NCBI RefSeq assembly: GCF_019733395.1
Contig: NZ_JAIHOO010000001.1
Span: forward strand, 3,968,501-4,032,500
Length of the DNA stretch: 64,000 nucleotides
Reading direction: 5' to 3'
DNA from: Lysobacter sp. BMK333-48F3
GTDB taxonomy: Bacteria; Pseudomonadota; Gammaproteobacteria; Xanthomonadales; Xanthomonadaceae
Each line of letters starts with the position of its first letter. Within the stretch, counting starts at the first letter, position 1. A program made the translations under genes and the position numbers. The notes under the pieces are model-generated. The model saw only the letters and a list, made by a program, of their open reading frames with translations. It searched no databases and had not been told where the DNA came from. Positions 43,375 through 52,768 of the stretch are shown piece after piece.

Positions 43375-46275
43375 GTGAACCAGAGCAAGCAGTCCAACTT
43401 CGAGCAGCCGGCTTTCGCACAGCGCGCCGTGGGCGCCCGACCGCGCCGCGCGCGCCGCCATGCCTTGACCGCGGCGATGCTCGCCGCGCTGTACCTGCCC
43501 GGCCTCGCCGCCGCGCAGGAGGCGGCCGCCGCGGGCGAGGAGGTCAAGTCGATCGACAAGATCACCGTGACCGGTTCGCGCATCAAGCGCGCCGAGATCG
43601 AAGGCCCGGCGCCGGTGACCGTGATCAGTTCCGACCAGATCAAGCGCGAAGGCTTCGCCACCGTGTACGAGGCGCTGAGCACCCTGACCGAAGTCACCGG
43701 TTCGGTCCAGGCCGACGTCAACAAGGGCCCGACCCCCAACGCCAGCCCGCTCAACCTGCGCAACCTCGGCCCCGGCCGCACCCTGCTGCTGATCGACGGC
43801 CGCCGCGTCGCCGACTATCCGCTGCCCTACGAGGGCCGCGGCAACTTCGCCAACTTCAACAACATCCCGATGTCCGCGGTCGAGCGGATCGAGGTGCTGG
43901 CCAGCGGCGGCTCGGCGATCTACGGCTCCGACGCGATGGCCGGCGTGATCAACATCATCATGAAGAAGAACTTCAACGGCGATGAGGTCCGGATCAAGGG
44001 CGGTACGACCAGCCGCGGCGGCGGCGACTCCTTCGACCTGTCCTGGACCGGCGGCCGCACCGGCGAGAAGTGGAGCGCGACCTACGGCGTGCAGTGGAGC
44101 GGGCGCGAGACCATCTTCGCCGGCCAGCGCGGCTTCCTCGCCTCCGACCTGGAACCGGCGGCCACGGTCAAGCCGCTGGTCAACGATCCCTGGCCCTGGG
44201 TCTGGGGCGTGGAGCTGATCGACAGCGCGGCCAAGCGCCGGGTGACCCCGCCGGCCGGGGCCTGCGACCGCTTCGAAGACCTGCCGCTGCACAACTTCCT
44301 CGGCAACGAGGGCAACCCGCCCGAGTTCCCCGGCTACAGCTGCACCCAGGCGCGCGGCAACGCGCTGTGGAGCCTGCGCAACGGCTCCAACAACCTGTCG
44401 GCGTTCGGCAACTTCAGCTACGACCTCGACAACGGCATGCAGCTGTGGGCCAGCGGTTCGGTCTGGGACAGCGAAGGCGAGTCGCGCCAGGACGAGGCGC
44501 TGCGCTTCGAACTCAACCGCGGCGGCGCGTTCTACGACCAGAATACCGGCCGCAGCTACCAGGCGCGCCGCGCCTTCACCGTGCCGGAGGCCGGCGGCCG
44601 CGACCCGTTCCTGTTCTACACCAACGAGCGTTCCTGGGATCTGGCCGGCGGCGTGCGCGGCCGCTTCGGCGAACGCTTCAACTGGGACGTCACCATCGGC
44701 CGCACCGAGTACGAAGTCGACTTCAGCTTCCCCGCGGTGGTGCAGAGCGCGGTGGACGAATACTTCCTCGGCCCGCAACTGGGAACCAACGCCGGCTTGC
44801 CGGCCTACCGGTTGGACATGAACCGGTTCTGGAACCCGATGGACATCGGCACCTTCCAGAAGCTGACCACCCACGGCCACAGCCGCGCCAAATCGTGGAT
44901 GAACCAGGCCCAGTTCTCGCTCAGCGGCGAGCTGTTCGACCTGCCGGCCGGCCCGGTCGGTTTCGCCGCGGTGCTCGAAGCCGGTTCGCAGGGCTATCGG
45001 CTCAATCCCGACCCGCTGACCTACGGCCCGAACAAGCAGTACGACCAGCCCGGCGGCACCAACCTCGGCGGCGGCGACCGCAAGCGCTACGCGGCCGGGG
45101 TGGAATTCAAGCTGCCGCTGTTCTCGACCCTGGACCTGACCACCGCCGGCCGCTTCGACCGCTACGACGACGACAGCCGCAAGGAAAGCAACTTCACCTG
45201 GAACGCCGGCCTGGAATGGCGGCCGATCGACAGCCTGCTGGTGCGCGGCGCCTACAACACCACCTTCCGCGCGCCGGACATGCACTACCTGTTCGCGACC
45301 AGCGGCACCGGCACCCAGGAAGACGCCGACGTGGCCACCTGCATCGCCCGCGGCCTGGGCCCGAACTGCGGCTCGCAGGCGCTGTACTACCGCCACAACA
45401 TCAGCCGCACCGGCAACCTCCAGCTCGACAGCGAGACCGGCAAGTCGTGGAGCGCCGGCCTGGTCTGGGACGCGACCGACAATCTGTCGTTCAGCGCCGA
45501 CTACTGGCGCATGACCATCGACAACCAGGTCCGCGATTTCAACATCGCCGACATCCTGGAGCTGGAAAGCCAGTGCATCAACGGCAAGCCGCGGCGTCCG
45601 GAAGACCGCATGCAGGTCAACCCGGGCTCGTCGACCTGCGCCAGCATCCAGTCGCGGGTGACCCGCAGCGCGCCGGGCACCAACGCCGCCGGCGTCGCCG
45701 ACCCGAACTATCCGCTCGGCCAGGTGCTGTCGGTCAGCAGCGGCCCGATCAACATCGCCTACCGCGAGGTGGCCGGCGTCGACGTGTCCGCGCGCTACAA
45801 GCTGCCGGCCACCCGCTGGGGCGATTTCAGCTTCCAGCTCAACTACACCAACCAGCTCAAGAACAACGAGCAGCGCGACCCCGGCGCGCCGATGCAGGAG
45901 AACCGCGACAACGACGTGCGCACCTTCGCCCGCGCCAGCGCCAGCTGGAGCCGCGGCCCCTGGAACGCGACCTTGTTCGCCAACCGGGTCGGCCACGTCA
46001 ACGGCGACAACTACAACCGCTGCGCGCCGATCCTGCCCGGCCAGACCGACACCTCCTGCCGGATGGTCGGCAAGCTCAAGGCGCCGGTGTTCTTCAACCT
46101 GACCGCCGGCTACCAGCTGACCGAGCAGGCCCGGGTCAACCTGTACATCGACAACCTGTTCGACGAGGCCGACTACAAGGACCCGTACAAGATGTTCTTC
46201 GCCTACGCCAACGAGCGCGTGTTCCCGCGCGTGGGTCGTGAAATCTCGGCCGAATTCGTTTACAAGTTCGACTGA
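43375..46275 (+). CDS. TonB-dependent outer-membrane receptor, N-glycan locus, copy 2
   Basis: This 966-residue receptor is paralogous to the first copy: IDKITVTGSRIKRAEIEGPAPV, GRTLLLIDGRRVADYPLPYEGRG, VERIEVLASGGSAIYGSDAMAGVINIIM in order. The signal region (RHALTAAMLAALYLPGLAAAQ) is preceded by about 35 Arg/Ala/Gln-rich residues, a longer n-region than usual. I start at GTG 43375, because GGGAGG lies 8 nt upstream; an ATG at 43336 would add 13 residues without a ribosome site. The C-terminus ends VYKFD, again with Phe next to last. A GH2 beta-mannosidase gene follows. The receptor pair may take up different glycan fragments. Confidence 0.95.
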   Translation: MNQSKQSNFEQPAFAQRAVGARPRRARRHALTAAMLAALYLPGLAAAQEAAAAGEEVKSIDKITVTGSRIKRAEIEGPAPVTVISSDQIKREGFATVYEALSTLTEVTGSVQADVNKGPTPNASPLNLRNLGPGRTLLLIDGRRVADYPLPYEGRGNFANFNNIPMSAVERIEVLASGGSAIYGSDAMAGVINIIMKKNFNGDEVRIKGGTTSRGGGDSFDLSWTGGRTGEKWSATYGVQWSGRETIFAGQRGFLASDLEPAATVKPLVNDPWPWVWGVELIDSAAKRRVTPPAGACDRFEDLPLHNFLGNEGNPPEFPGYSCTQARGNALWSLRNGSNNLSAFGNFSYDLDNGMQLWASGSVWDSEGESRQDEALRFELNRGGAFYDQNTGRSYQARRAFTVPEAGGRDPFLFYTNERSWDLAGGVRGRFGERFNWDVTIGRTEYEVDFSFPAVVQSAVDEYFLGPQLGTNAGLPAYRLDMNRFWNPMDIGTFQKLTTHGHSRAKSWMNQAQFSLSGELFDLPAGPVGFAAVLEAGSQGYRLNPDPLTYGPNKQYDQPGGTNLGGGDRKRYAAGVEFKLPLFSTLDLTTAGRFDRYDDDSRKESNFTWNAGLEWRPIDSLLVRGAYNTTFRAPDMHYLFATSGTGTQEDADVATCIARGLGPNCGSQALYYRHNISRTGNLQLDSETGKSWSAGLVWDATDNLSFSADYWRMTIDNQVRDFNIADILELESQCINGKPRRPEDRMQVNPGSSTCASIQSRVTRSAPGTNAAGVADPNYPLGQVLSVSSGPINIAYREVAGVDVSARYKLPATRWGDFSFQLNYTNQLKNNEQRDPGAPMQENRDNDVRTFARASASWSRGPWNATLFANRVGHVNGDNYNRCAPILPGQTDTSCRMVGKLKAPVFFNLTAGYQLTEQARVNLYIDNLFDEADYKDPYKMFFAYANERVFPRVGREISAEFVYKFD

Positions 46276-46616
46276 TCGCAATGCGGTTCAAGAATCGGAC
46301 GCAGGGGCCGCCCGGGCCCCTGCGTGCGGCGGTAACCCCGCCGGCGGGCCGCGGCGTCCCTCTCCAGTGGCGCTGCGGAACGACGGCGGACCTCCCGGGC
46401 AAGGCGGTGTACCCCCTCGCGGCCACCCTCGGAAAGCGTGCCGCGAGGTCTTGTCCGGACCTCGGAACGGGAGCGCGGGAATGCGCGCTCCCGTTTTTTT
46501 CCGGCGCGTCTTCGCCCGGTCGCCGCCACGGCCGCCTCCGTCGCTGCGCCGGCGCGGCCCCGAATTCGCGCGCGGACCGGCTTGTGCCGGCGCGCTTCTT
46601 CTCCAACAGGTGAACC
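46276..46616 (+). other. Structured leader between second receptor and GH2 gene
   Basis: These 341 bp contain at least three hairpins: arms ACGCAGGGGC/GCCCCTGCGT (46299-46325), GAGGTC/GACCTC (46445-46463 region) and an intrinsic terminator (46467-46500). No gene is supported. The terminator would limit read-through from the receptor into the beta-mannosidase gene, so that gene may have its own promoter in 46501-46610 or be attenuated. No known riboswitch core was recognised. Confidence 0.5.
46467..46500 (+). terminator. Intrinsic terminator after the second receptor
   Basis: Arms ACGGGAGCGCG and CGCGCTCCCGT pair exactly (11 bp) around a 6 nt loop and are followed by seven T. This is the clearest rho-independent terminator in the glycan locus. 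Confidence 0.85.
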
Positions 46617-49274
46617 ATGCCCCAGACCGCAAGGCCTTCGTCCTCCTGGCGCACGCTCGCCGCCATCGCCCTGATGCTGCTGGCGGTCGCCTCCGCCTGG
46701 ACGGCCCAGGCGGCGCCGCTGGCCAGCCGCGAACTGCACGCCGGCTGGCAGTTCCGCCTGCTGCCCGGCGACCCCGAGGCGGCCGCGCACCGCGACGCCA
46801 CCGATTGGCATGCCGCGCAGGTGCCCGGCCACGTCCACACCGACCTGCTCGCCGCCGGACTGATCGTCGACCCCTATGTCGGCGCGCCGGAGGCGCAATT
46901 GCAGTGGATCGGCCTGGCCGGCTGGGAGTACCGGACCCGTTTCGATCTGGACCGCGCGACGTTGGCGCGCGCGCGCAACGAACTGGTGTTCGACGGCCTG
47001 GACACGTTCGCCACCGTCTATCTCAACGGCCGCGAACTGCTGCGCGCCGACAATACCTTCCGCACCTGGCGCGCGCCGGTCGACGGCCGCCTGCGCGAAC
47101 GCAGCAACGAGCTGCGCATCGTGTTCGCCTCGCCGATCCGCAAGCTGCTGCCGCAGGTGCAGGCGATGCCGAACAAGATCGCCGGCAACTATCCCTCGCC
47201 CTACGGCGACGAGCCCAAGGATGCGATGACCGGCAACTTCGCCCGCAAGCCGGGTTATCACTACGGTTGGGACTGGGGCCCGCGCTACGTCAGCGCCGGC
47301 ATCTGGCGCGGCGTGCGCCTGGAAAGCTGGGATCGCCTGCGCCTGGCCGACCTGCATCTGAACCCGCAACGGATCGGCCGCGACGCGGCCGAGCTGTCGG
47401 CCGAGCTGGAGATCGTCGGCGCGCGCGCCGGCGCCGCGACCGTCGAACTGGAGTACGCAGCGCCGGACGGCGCCAGGCAGGTGCTGCGCCACGAAGTCGA
47501 GTTCAAGCCCGGCCAGAACCGGGTCTCGATCCCGGTCCGGATCGAGCGGCCGCAGCTGTGGTACCCGGTCGGCTACGGCGCGCAGCCGCTGTACGCGTTC
47601 CGCGCCACCGTGCGCGACGGCGATGCAGTGCTGGCCCAGGCCGGCCGCCGCACCGGCCTGCGCACGGTGCAGATCAAGCGCGAAAAGGACGCGCACGGCC
47701 AGGGTTTCGCCTTCGTCGTCAACGGCGTGGAAGTGTTCGCCAAGGGCGCCAACGCGATTCCGTTCGACGCGTTCCCGGCGCGGGTGAGCCGCGAGCGCCT
47801 GCGCCGCGACCTGCAGTCGGCGCGCGACGCCAACATGAACATGATCCGCAACTGGGGCGGCGGCTATTACGAGTCGGACGACTTCTTCGACATCGCCGAC
47901 GAACTCGGCCTGATGGTGTGGCAGGACTTCATGTTCGGCGGCGGCATGCCGCCCGGCTACGACGCCGCGTTCCGCGCCAACGTGGTCGCCGAGGCGCGCG
48001 ACAACGTGCGCCGGCTGCGCAACCATCCCAGCATCGTGCTGTGGTGCGGCAACAACGAGGAAGAGACCGCCTGGAAGGACTGGGGCCACGGCAAGAAGCT
48101 GAAAGAGGCCGACCCGGCCTTCGCCCAGACCGTGTGGGACGGCTATGTCGCGCTGTTCGGCAAGGACCTGCGCCAGGTCGTGGCCGAGGAGGGCGCCGGC
48201 GTGCCGTACTGGTCCAGTTCGCCCAGCAACGACCTGGCCGAGAAGGCCAACGACTCCAACAACGGCGACAAGCATTACTGGGACGTGTGGGGCGGGCCGG
48301 CGCTGCCGGCCACGGCCTATCTCGACGAGACCCCGCGCTTCATGTCCGAGTACGGCCTGCAGGGCTGGCCCTCGCTGCGCACCATCGGCGCGTTCGCCAA
48401 GCCGGAAGAGCAGGGCGTCGAGACGCCGGTGATCCGCGCCCACCAGAAATTCCTCGCTGGCGACGGCAATACCCGCCTGCTCAAGTACATCCGCGGCGAA
48501 TACGGCGAGCCGCGCGACTTCGCCGACTTCGTCTACCTGAGCCAGCAGGTCCAGGCCGAGGGCATCGAACTGGCCGCGCTGCATCACCGCGCCTCGCGGC
48601 CGCGCACCATGGGCTCGCTGTACTGGCAGTTGAACGACGTCTGGCCGGGCGCGTCCTGGGCCAGCCTGGATTACTTCGGCCGCTGGAAGCCGCTGCATTT
48701 CCACGCCAAGCGCTTCTTCGCCGAACTGACCGTGGCGCCGCTGCGGCGGCCGGCCCAGGCGCGCACCGAACTGAGCCTGATCTCCGACCGGCAGGCGGCC
48801 GTGCCGGCGCAATGGCGCCTGCGGGTGATCGATTTCGACGGCAAGGTGCATCGCGACGAGCGCCACCCGGCGAACCTGGCCGCGGCGGCGTCCACCGCGG
48901 CCGGCGCCTGGAGCGACCAGGAACTGCTGCGTGGCGCCGATCCCAAGCGCACCGCGGCGGTGTTCGACCTGATCGTCGACGGCCGCAGCGTGTCGCGGCG
49001 TGCGGTCTACTTCGGCGAAGCCAAGACCCTGACCTGGCCGGATCCCAAGCTGCGCGCCGAGCTGCGTCGCGAGGGCGCGGGCTACGTGCTGCGCCTGCAC
49101 GCCGATGCCCTCGCACGCGCAGTGTGGATCGACTTCGGCGATCGCGACGCGACCTTGGCCGACAACGCCCTGACCTTGCTGCCGGGCGAGACCGTCGAGA
49201 TCGCGTTGACGTCCCCGGCCGGTCTGGACGAACTGCGCCAAGCGCTGCAATTGCGCTCCTTGCATCGCCCTTGA
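46617..49274 (+). CDS. GH2 family beta-mannosidase
   Basis: This 885-residue exported enzyme removes the beta-linked mannose of the N-glycan core or of mannan. A signal peptide ([21 protein letters not shown]) is followed by the GH2 sugar-binding domain ([13 protein letters not shown] ... [15 protein letters not shown]), the Ig-like domain and the TIM barrel. The typical GH2 mannosidase motif [17 protein letters not shown] is present. Acid/base is Glu481 in WCGNNEEE and the nucleophile Glu578 in MSEYGLQ, a spacing of 97 residues, close to characterised beta-mannosidases. [17 protein letters not shown] follows at the end of the barrel. Length is typical. It is the last gene of the glycan locus and completes the set needed to reach GlcNAc2-Asn. 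Confidence 0.95.
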   Translation: MPQTARPSSSWRTLAAIALMLLAVASAWTAQAAPLASRELHAGWQFRLLPGDPEAAAHRDATDWHAAQVPGHVHTDLLAAGLIVDPYVGAPEAQLQWIGLAGWEYRTRFDLDRATLARARNELVFDGLDTFATVYLNGRELLRADNTFRTWRAPVDGRLRERSNELRIVFASPIRKLLPQVQAMPNKIAGNYPSPYGDEPKDAMTGNFARKPGYHYGWDWGPRYVSAGIWRGVRLESWDRLRLADLHLNPQRIGRDAAELSAELEIVGARAGAATVELEYAAPDGARQVLRHEVEFKPGQNRVSIPVRIERPQLWYPVGYGAQPLYAFRATVRDGDAVLAQAGRRTGLRTVQIKREKDAHGQGFAFVVNGVEVFAKGANAIPFDAFPARVSRERLRRDLQSARDANMNMIRNWGGGYYESDDFFDIADELGLMVWQDFMFGGGMPPGYDAAFRANVVAEARDNVRRLRNHPSIVLWCGNNEEETAWKDWGHGKKLKEADPAFAQTVWDGYVALFGKDLRQVVAEEGAGVPYWSSSPSNDLAEKANDSNNGDKHYWDVWGGPALPATAYLDETPRFMSEYGLQGWPSLRTIGAFAKPEEQGVETPVIRAHQKFLAGDGNTRLLKYIRGEYGEPRDFADFVYLSQQVQAEGIELAALHHRASRPRTMGSLYWQLNDVWPGASWASLDYFGRWKPLHFHAKRFFAELTVAPLRRPAQARTELSLISDRQAAVPAQWRLRVIDFDGKVHRDERHPANLAAAASTAAGAWSDQELLRGADPKRTAAVFDLIVDGRSVSRRAVYFGEAKTLTWPDPKLRAELRREGAGYVLRLHADALARAVWIDFGDRDATLADNALTLLPGETVEIALTSPAGLDELRQALQLRSLHRP

Positions 49275-49288
49275 GCCGCAGGCTGCAA

Positions 49289-49345
49289 GGGTAGGAGCGG
49301 CGTCCCAGGGGATTTCCTCTGGTCACAAGCCGCGATCGCGCGCTT
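49289..49345. repeat. TAGGAGCGGCG-type repeat, interrupted copy
   Basis: GTAGGAGCGGCGT is followed by an unrelated ~23 bp (CCCAGGGGATTTCCTCTGGT...) and then AAGCCGCGATCG, so the usual palindromic partner is displaced. Compare the intact copy at 49466-49490. Confidence 0.5.
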
Positions 49346-49368
49346 GCGGGTGGCGGTGAAAGCAAGAG

Positions 49369-49394
49369 CTAAAGCCAAAGCCAAAGCCAAAGCA
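49369..49394. repeat. Short AAAGCC tandem repeat
   Basis: The hexamer AAAGCC is repeated about four times in a row. It could vary in copy number by slippage. It is intergenic. Confidence 0.7.
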
Positions 49395-49406
49395 AATCCC
49401 CCCTGG

Positions 49407-49427
49407 CCCCCCTTTTTCAAAGGGGGG
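49407..49427. repeat. CCCCCCTTT hairpin
   Basis: Arms CCCCCCTTT and AAAGGGGGG pair exactly around TTC. Elements of this kind are dispersed in Xanthomonadaceae genomes. It may also end transcription from the GH2 gene. Confidence 0.65.
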
Positions 49428-49465
49428 AACCGTAGGGCCTGGCATGACTATCGGCGCCCTGCTTG

Positions 49466-49490
49466 TGTAGGAGCGGCGTGAGCCGCGACC
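49466..49490. repeat. TAGGAGCGGCG-type palindromic repeat, intact copy
   Basis: TGTAGGAGCGGCGTGAGCCG continues to CGACC; the palindrome GCGGC-GTGA-GCCGC is the core. This is a dispersed intergenic repeat type common in Lysobacter and relatives. Confidence 0.65.
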
Positions 49491-49668
49491 GGAATGCCCG
49501 CGCAAGGCGGGACGCGTGCGCAGGCCGATCCGCCGCGCTTGCCACCCCCGCCGGCATCGTCGAAGCTGGCCCCACCGCTGCGGCATCGCCCGCCGGCAAG
49601 GAAGCCTCACCCCGTTCGCGCGGTTCGCGCGTTAAGGGATTCGACCCCGCCACAAGGAAGCGCCTCCG

Positions 49669-52638
49669 GTGAAATTCCCCTTTGCCCCCGCCGTGCTCGC
49701 CGGCCTGCTGCTCAGCCTGCCTCTGGGCCTGGTCGGCCTGGTCGGCCTGGCCGACGCGCAGACGCCCGCCGATCTGACCGCTCCGCCCTCGCCGCCGCTG
49801 CTGCGCGTCGCCGGGGACTCGCTCGAACGGCCGATCGAACTGGCATCGGCGCAGGTCGACGGCGAGATCGTCGGCGGCCTGGCGCGGACTTCGATCGAGC
49901 TGGTGTTCCGCAATCCCAACGCGCGCGTGCTGGAAGGCGAGCTGCAGTTCCCGCTGCAGCCCGGCCAGCAGGTCGCCGGCTTCGCCCTGGATATCGGCGG
50001 CGCGATGCGCGACGCGGTGCCGGTGCCGAAGGCGCAGGGTCGGCAGGTGTTCGAGGCGATCGAACGCCGCGGCATCGACCCCGGTCTGCTCGAACAGACC
50101 GCCGGCAATCAATTCAAGCTGCGGGTGTATCCGATCCCGGCCGGCGGTACGCGCCGGGTGCGGCTGGACCTGGTCGAATCGCTGCGCCTGGACGGCGAGG
50201 GTTGGCTGTACCAGTTGCCGTTGCGCTTCGCCGAAGGCGCCGGCCGCTTCGCCGGCGAACTGCGCACGGCGGCCAAGCCCGAGGCGCTGGGCCTGGCACG
50301 CGGGCTGAAGCCGCGCAAGGACGGCCGCGGTTACCGCCTGATCCTGACCGAGCGTCCGCCGGGCGAAGCGCTGAGCCTGCGCCTGCCGCGCGCCGCGCAG
50401 GCGCGCAGCTACGTGCAGGACGTCGCCGGCGAACGCTACTTCCTGGCCGAAGTGCCGCTGAGCGGCGCTTCGGCGCCGCGCACGCTGCCGCGAACCGTGG
50501 GCCTGCTGTGGGACGCCTCGGCCTCCGGCCGCAAGCGCGACCACGCCGGCGAGCTGGACTTGCTCGACCGCTATTTCCGCGCCGCCGGCAGCGTGCAGGT
50601 GCGCCTGATCCGCCTGCGCGACCGTGCCGAAGCGGCGCAGACCTTCGAGGTCCGCGGCGGCGACTGGTCGGCGCTGCGCCGTGAGCTGGACGACACCGTC
50701 TACGACGGCGCCACCGATCCGGGCGGCTGGACCGCGCAGGCCGAGGTCGGCGAATACCTGCTTTTCAGCGACGGGTTGTTCAATTACGGCGAGCAGCGCC
50801 TGCCCGCACTGGGCCCGCAGCAGCGCCTGTACGCGCTCAACGCCGCCGGCGCCGACGGCGACAACGACCGCTTGCGCGCGCTCGCGCAGGCCCACGGCGG
50901 ACGCCTGATCGCCTGGAGCCGCGCCGGCGAGATCGAGCGCGCGGCGCGCGAGCTGCTCGAACTGGCGCCGCAGCTGTTGTCGGTGGGCGGCGCCGGCATC
51001 GCCGATGCGGTGGCCGAGTCGAGCTTCGCCGACGCCGGCCTGCTGCGCATCGCCGGCCGTCTGCGCGACGCGCCGGCGACGCTGCGCCTGCGGTTGCGCG
51101 ACGCCGGCGGCGAGCGCGAGCTGGAACTGCCGATCGGCGCCGACGAGGCGGCGATCCCGAACAGCCGCTTCCCGGCGGCGCTGTGGGCGCAGTACTCGAT
51201 CCGCGCGCTGCAGGCCGACCCCGAACGCCATCGGGCGCAGATCGCCCGGCTCGGCCAGCGCTTCGGCCTGGTCAACGCCGAAACCTCGCTGATCGTGCTG
51301 GAAGACGTGGCCGATTACGCGCGCTACCGTATCGAGCCGCCGGCGCCGCTGCGCGAGGAATACCGGCGCCTGCTGTCGGCGCAGGAAGAACAGGTCGCCG
51401 GCGAACGCCGCATCCACCTCGACCTGGTCGCGGACAGCTACCAGGAGCGCATCGACTGGTGGCAGCACGATTTCCCCAAGGGCAAGCCGCCGTTGGCGGT
51501 CGCCGCGGACGAGCGCCGGCGGGTGGCCGACGTCGCGCCGGCGGCGGCGGTAGCCTACGCGCCGCCGGCGCCGGCGCCGGCGGATTTTGCCCGGGAACCC
51601 ACGACCCTGGACCGGGTACAGAGGCCCGCCCCGGCCGCCGCGGGAGTAGCGGCCGAAGCGATCGACAAGATCGTCGTCACCGGGCATCGCCTGGAGCAGG
51701 ACGAGGCGGGATCGGCCGCCGTCCAGCGCCCGGCCCGCATCGCCCTGCAGGCCTGGCAGCCGGATTCGCCCTACGCCCGCCGCCTGCGCAAGGCCGACGC
51801 AGGCAGCGCCTACGCGATCTACCTCGACGAACGCGATTCGCAGGCCGACAGCACCGCGTTCTACCTCGACGCCGCCGACGTGCTGTTCGAGAAGGGCCGG
51901 CCGGAACTGGCGCTGCGGGTGCTGTCCAACCTGGCCGAGCTGGACCTGGAGAACCGCCACGTGCTGCGCGTGCTCGGCTACCGGCTGATGCAGGCCGGGC
52001 AGCCGGCGCTGGCCGCGCAGGTGCTGGAACGGGTGCAGCGGATGGCCGAAGAGGAGCCGCAGAGCTTCCGCGACCTGGGCCTGGCCTACGCCGCCGCCGG
52101 CCGGGCCCAGGACGCGGTCGACCAGTTGTACGAGGTCGTCCTGCGCAGCTGGGACGGCCGCTTCGACGGGGTCGAGGAAATCGCCCTGGCCGAACTCAAC
52201 GCGATCGCCGCCGCCCACCCGGGCCGGGTCGACCTGGGGCGGGTCGATCCGCGCCTGCGCCGCAACCTGCCGCTGGCCTTGCGCGCGGTGCTGAGCTGGG
52301 ACAGCGACAACAGCGACATGGACCTGTGGGTCACCGACCCGAACGGGGAGAAGTGCTACTACGGCAACGACCTGACCTACCAGGGCGGGCGCATCACCGA
52401 CGATTTCACCGGCGGCTACGGCCCGGAGGAGTTCGCCCTGCGCCGGGCCAAGCCCGGCAAGTACAAGGTCGAGGCCCAGTTCTACGGCGACCGCCAGCAA
52501 CTGGTGACCGGGGCGACCACCCTGAGCCTGCGCCTGAGCACCGGCTTCGGCGGCCCCGGCCAGCAGGACCGCCAGGTCACCCTGCGGCTGAAGGACGCCA
52601 AGGAGCAGATCCTGGTCGGCGAGTTCGAGGTCCGCTGA
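49669..52638 (+). CDS. Exported VIT-domain protein with vWA-like, TPR and DUF2135 regions
   Basis: This 989-residue protein has an N-terminal signal (AVLAGLLLSLPLGLVGLVGLADAQ), a VIT domain at about residues 45-165 (ELASAQVDGEIVGGLARTSIEL, NQFKLRVYPIPAGGTRRV), a degenerate vWA-like region (VGLLWDASASGRKRDHAGEL, residues ~270-420; the metal-site pattern is not intact), a Pro/Ala-rich linker, TPR-like helices (about 720-860) and a C-terminal DUF2135 domain (LSWDSDNSDMDLWVTDPNGE, from ~875). The linker contains IDKIVVTGHRL (665-675), which resembles the TonB-box/plug start of receptors. Start is GTG 49669 with AAGGAAG 9 nt upstream. Function is unknown; the domain set suggests a periplasmic or surface scaffold. 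Confidence 0.85.
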   Translation: MKFPFAPAVLAGLLLSLPLGLVGLVGLADAQTPADLTAPPSPPLLRVAGDSLERPIELASAQVDGEIVGGLARTSIELVFRNPNARVLEGELQFPLQPGQQVAGFALDIGGAMRDAVPVPKAQGRQVFEAIERRGIDPGLLEQTAGNQFKLRVYPIPAGGTRRVRLDLVESLRLDGEGWLYQLPLRFAEGAGRFAGELRTAAKPEALGLARGLKPRKDGRGYRLILTERPPGEALSLRLPRAAQARSYVQDVAGERYFLAEVPLSGASAPRTLPRTVGLLWDASASGRKRDHAGELDLLDRYFRAAGSVQVRLIRLRDRAEAAQTFEVRGGDWSALRRELDDTVYDGATDPGGWTAQAEVGEYLLFSDGLFNYGEQRLPALGPQQRLYALNAAGADGDNDRLRALAQAHGGRLIAWSRAGEIERAARELLELAPQLLSVGGAGIADAVAESSFADAGLLRIAGRLRDAPATLRLRLRDAGGERELELPIGADEAAIPNSRFPAALWAQYSIRALQADPERHRAQIARLGQRFGLVNAETSLIVLEDVADYARYRIEPPAPLREEYRRLLSAQEEQVAGERRIHLDLVADSYQERIDWWQHDFPKGKPPLAVAADERRRVADVAPAAAVAYAPPAPAPADFAREPTTLDRVQRPAPAAAGVAAEAIDKIVVTGHRLEQDEAGSAAVQRPARIALQAWQPDSPYARRLRKADAGSAYAIYLDERDSQADSTAFYLDAADVLFEKGRPELALRVLSNLAELDLENRHVLRVLGYRLMQAGQPALAAQVLERVQRMAEEEPQSFRDLGLAYAAAGRAQDAVDQLYEVVLRSWDGRFDGVEEIALAELNAIAAAHPGRVDLGRVDPRLRRNLPLALRAVLSWDSDNSDMDLWVTDPNGEKCYYGNDLTYQGGRITDDFTGGYGPEEFALRRAKPGKYKVEAQFYGDRQQLVTGATTLSLRLSTGFGGPGQQDRQVTLRLKDAKEQILVGEFEVR

Positions 52639-52646
52639 ACCGCCGC

Positions 52647-52678
52647 GGCCGGGCGGGCGCCGCGGCGTCCGCCCGGCC
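52647..52678 (+). terminator. GC-rich hairpin after the VIT gene
   Basis: Arms GGCCGGGCGG and CCGCCCGGCC pair exactly around a 12 nt loop, 9 nt after the VIT stop. No T-run follows, so it is a weak intrinsic or a stabilising terminator. Confidence 0.5.
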
Positions 52679-52768
52679 CGGAGCGCGGCGGCGCGGGCCG
52701 CAGGGCAGGGCGGGGCGGCCGCCGGGCTGCTAGAATCGCCGGTTCATCCGCATCAAGACCACTCGGAC

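Noticed and set aside
46276..46616. Known riboswitch ahead of the GH2 gene
   Set aside because: I could not find the conserved core of cobalamin, SAM, glycine, TPP or other common classes; only generic hairpins and a terminator are visible.
49369..49394. CRISPR-like repeat array
   Set aside because: The units are 6 bp and contiguous with no spacers.
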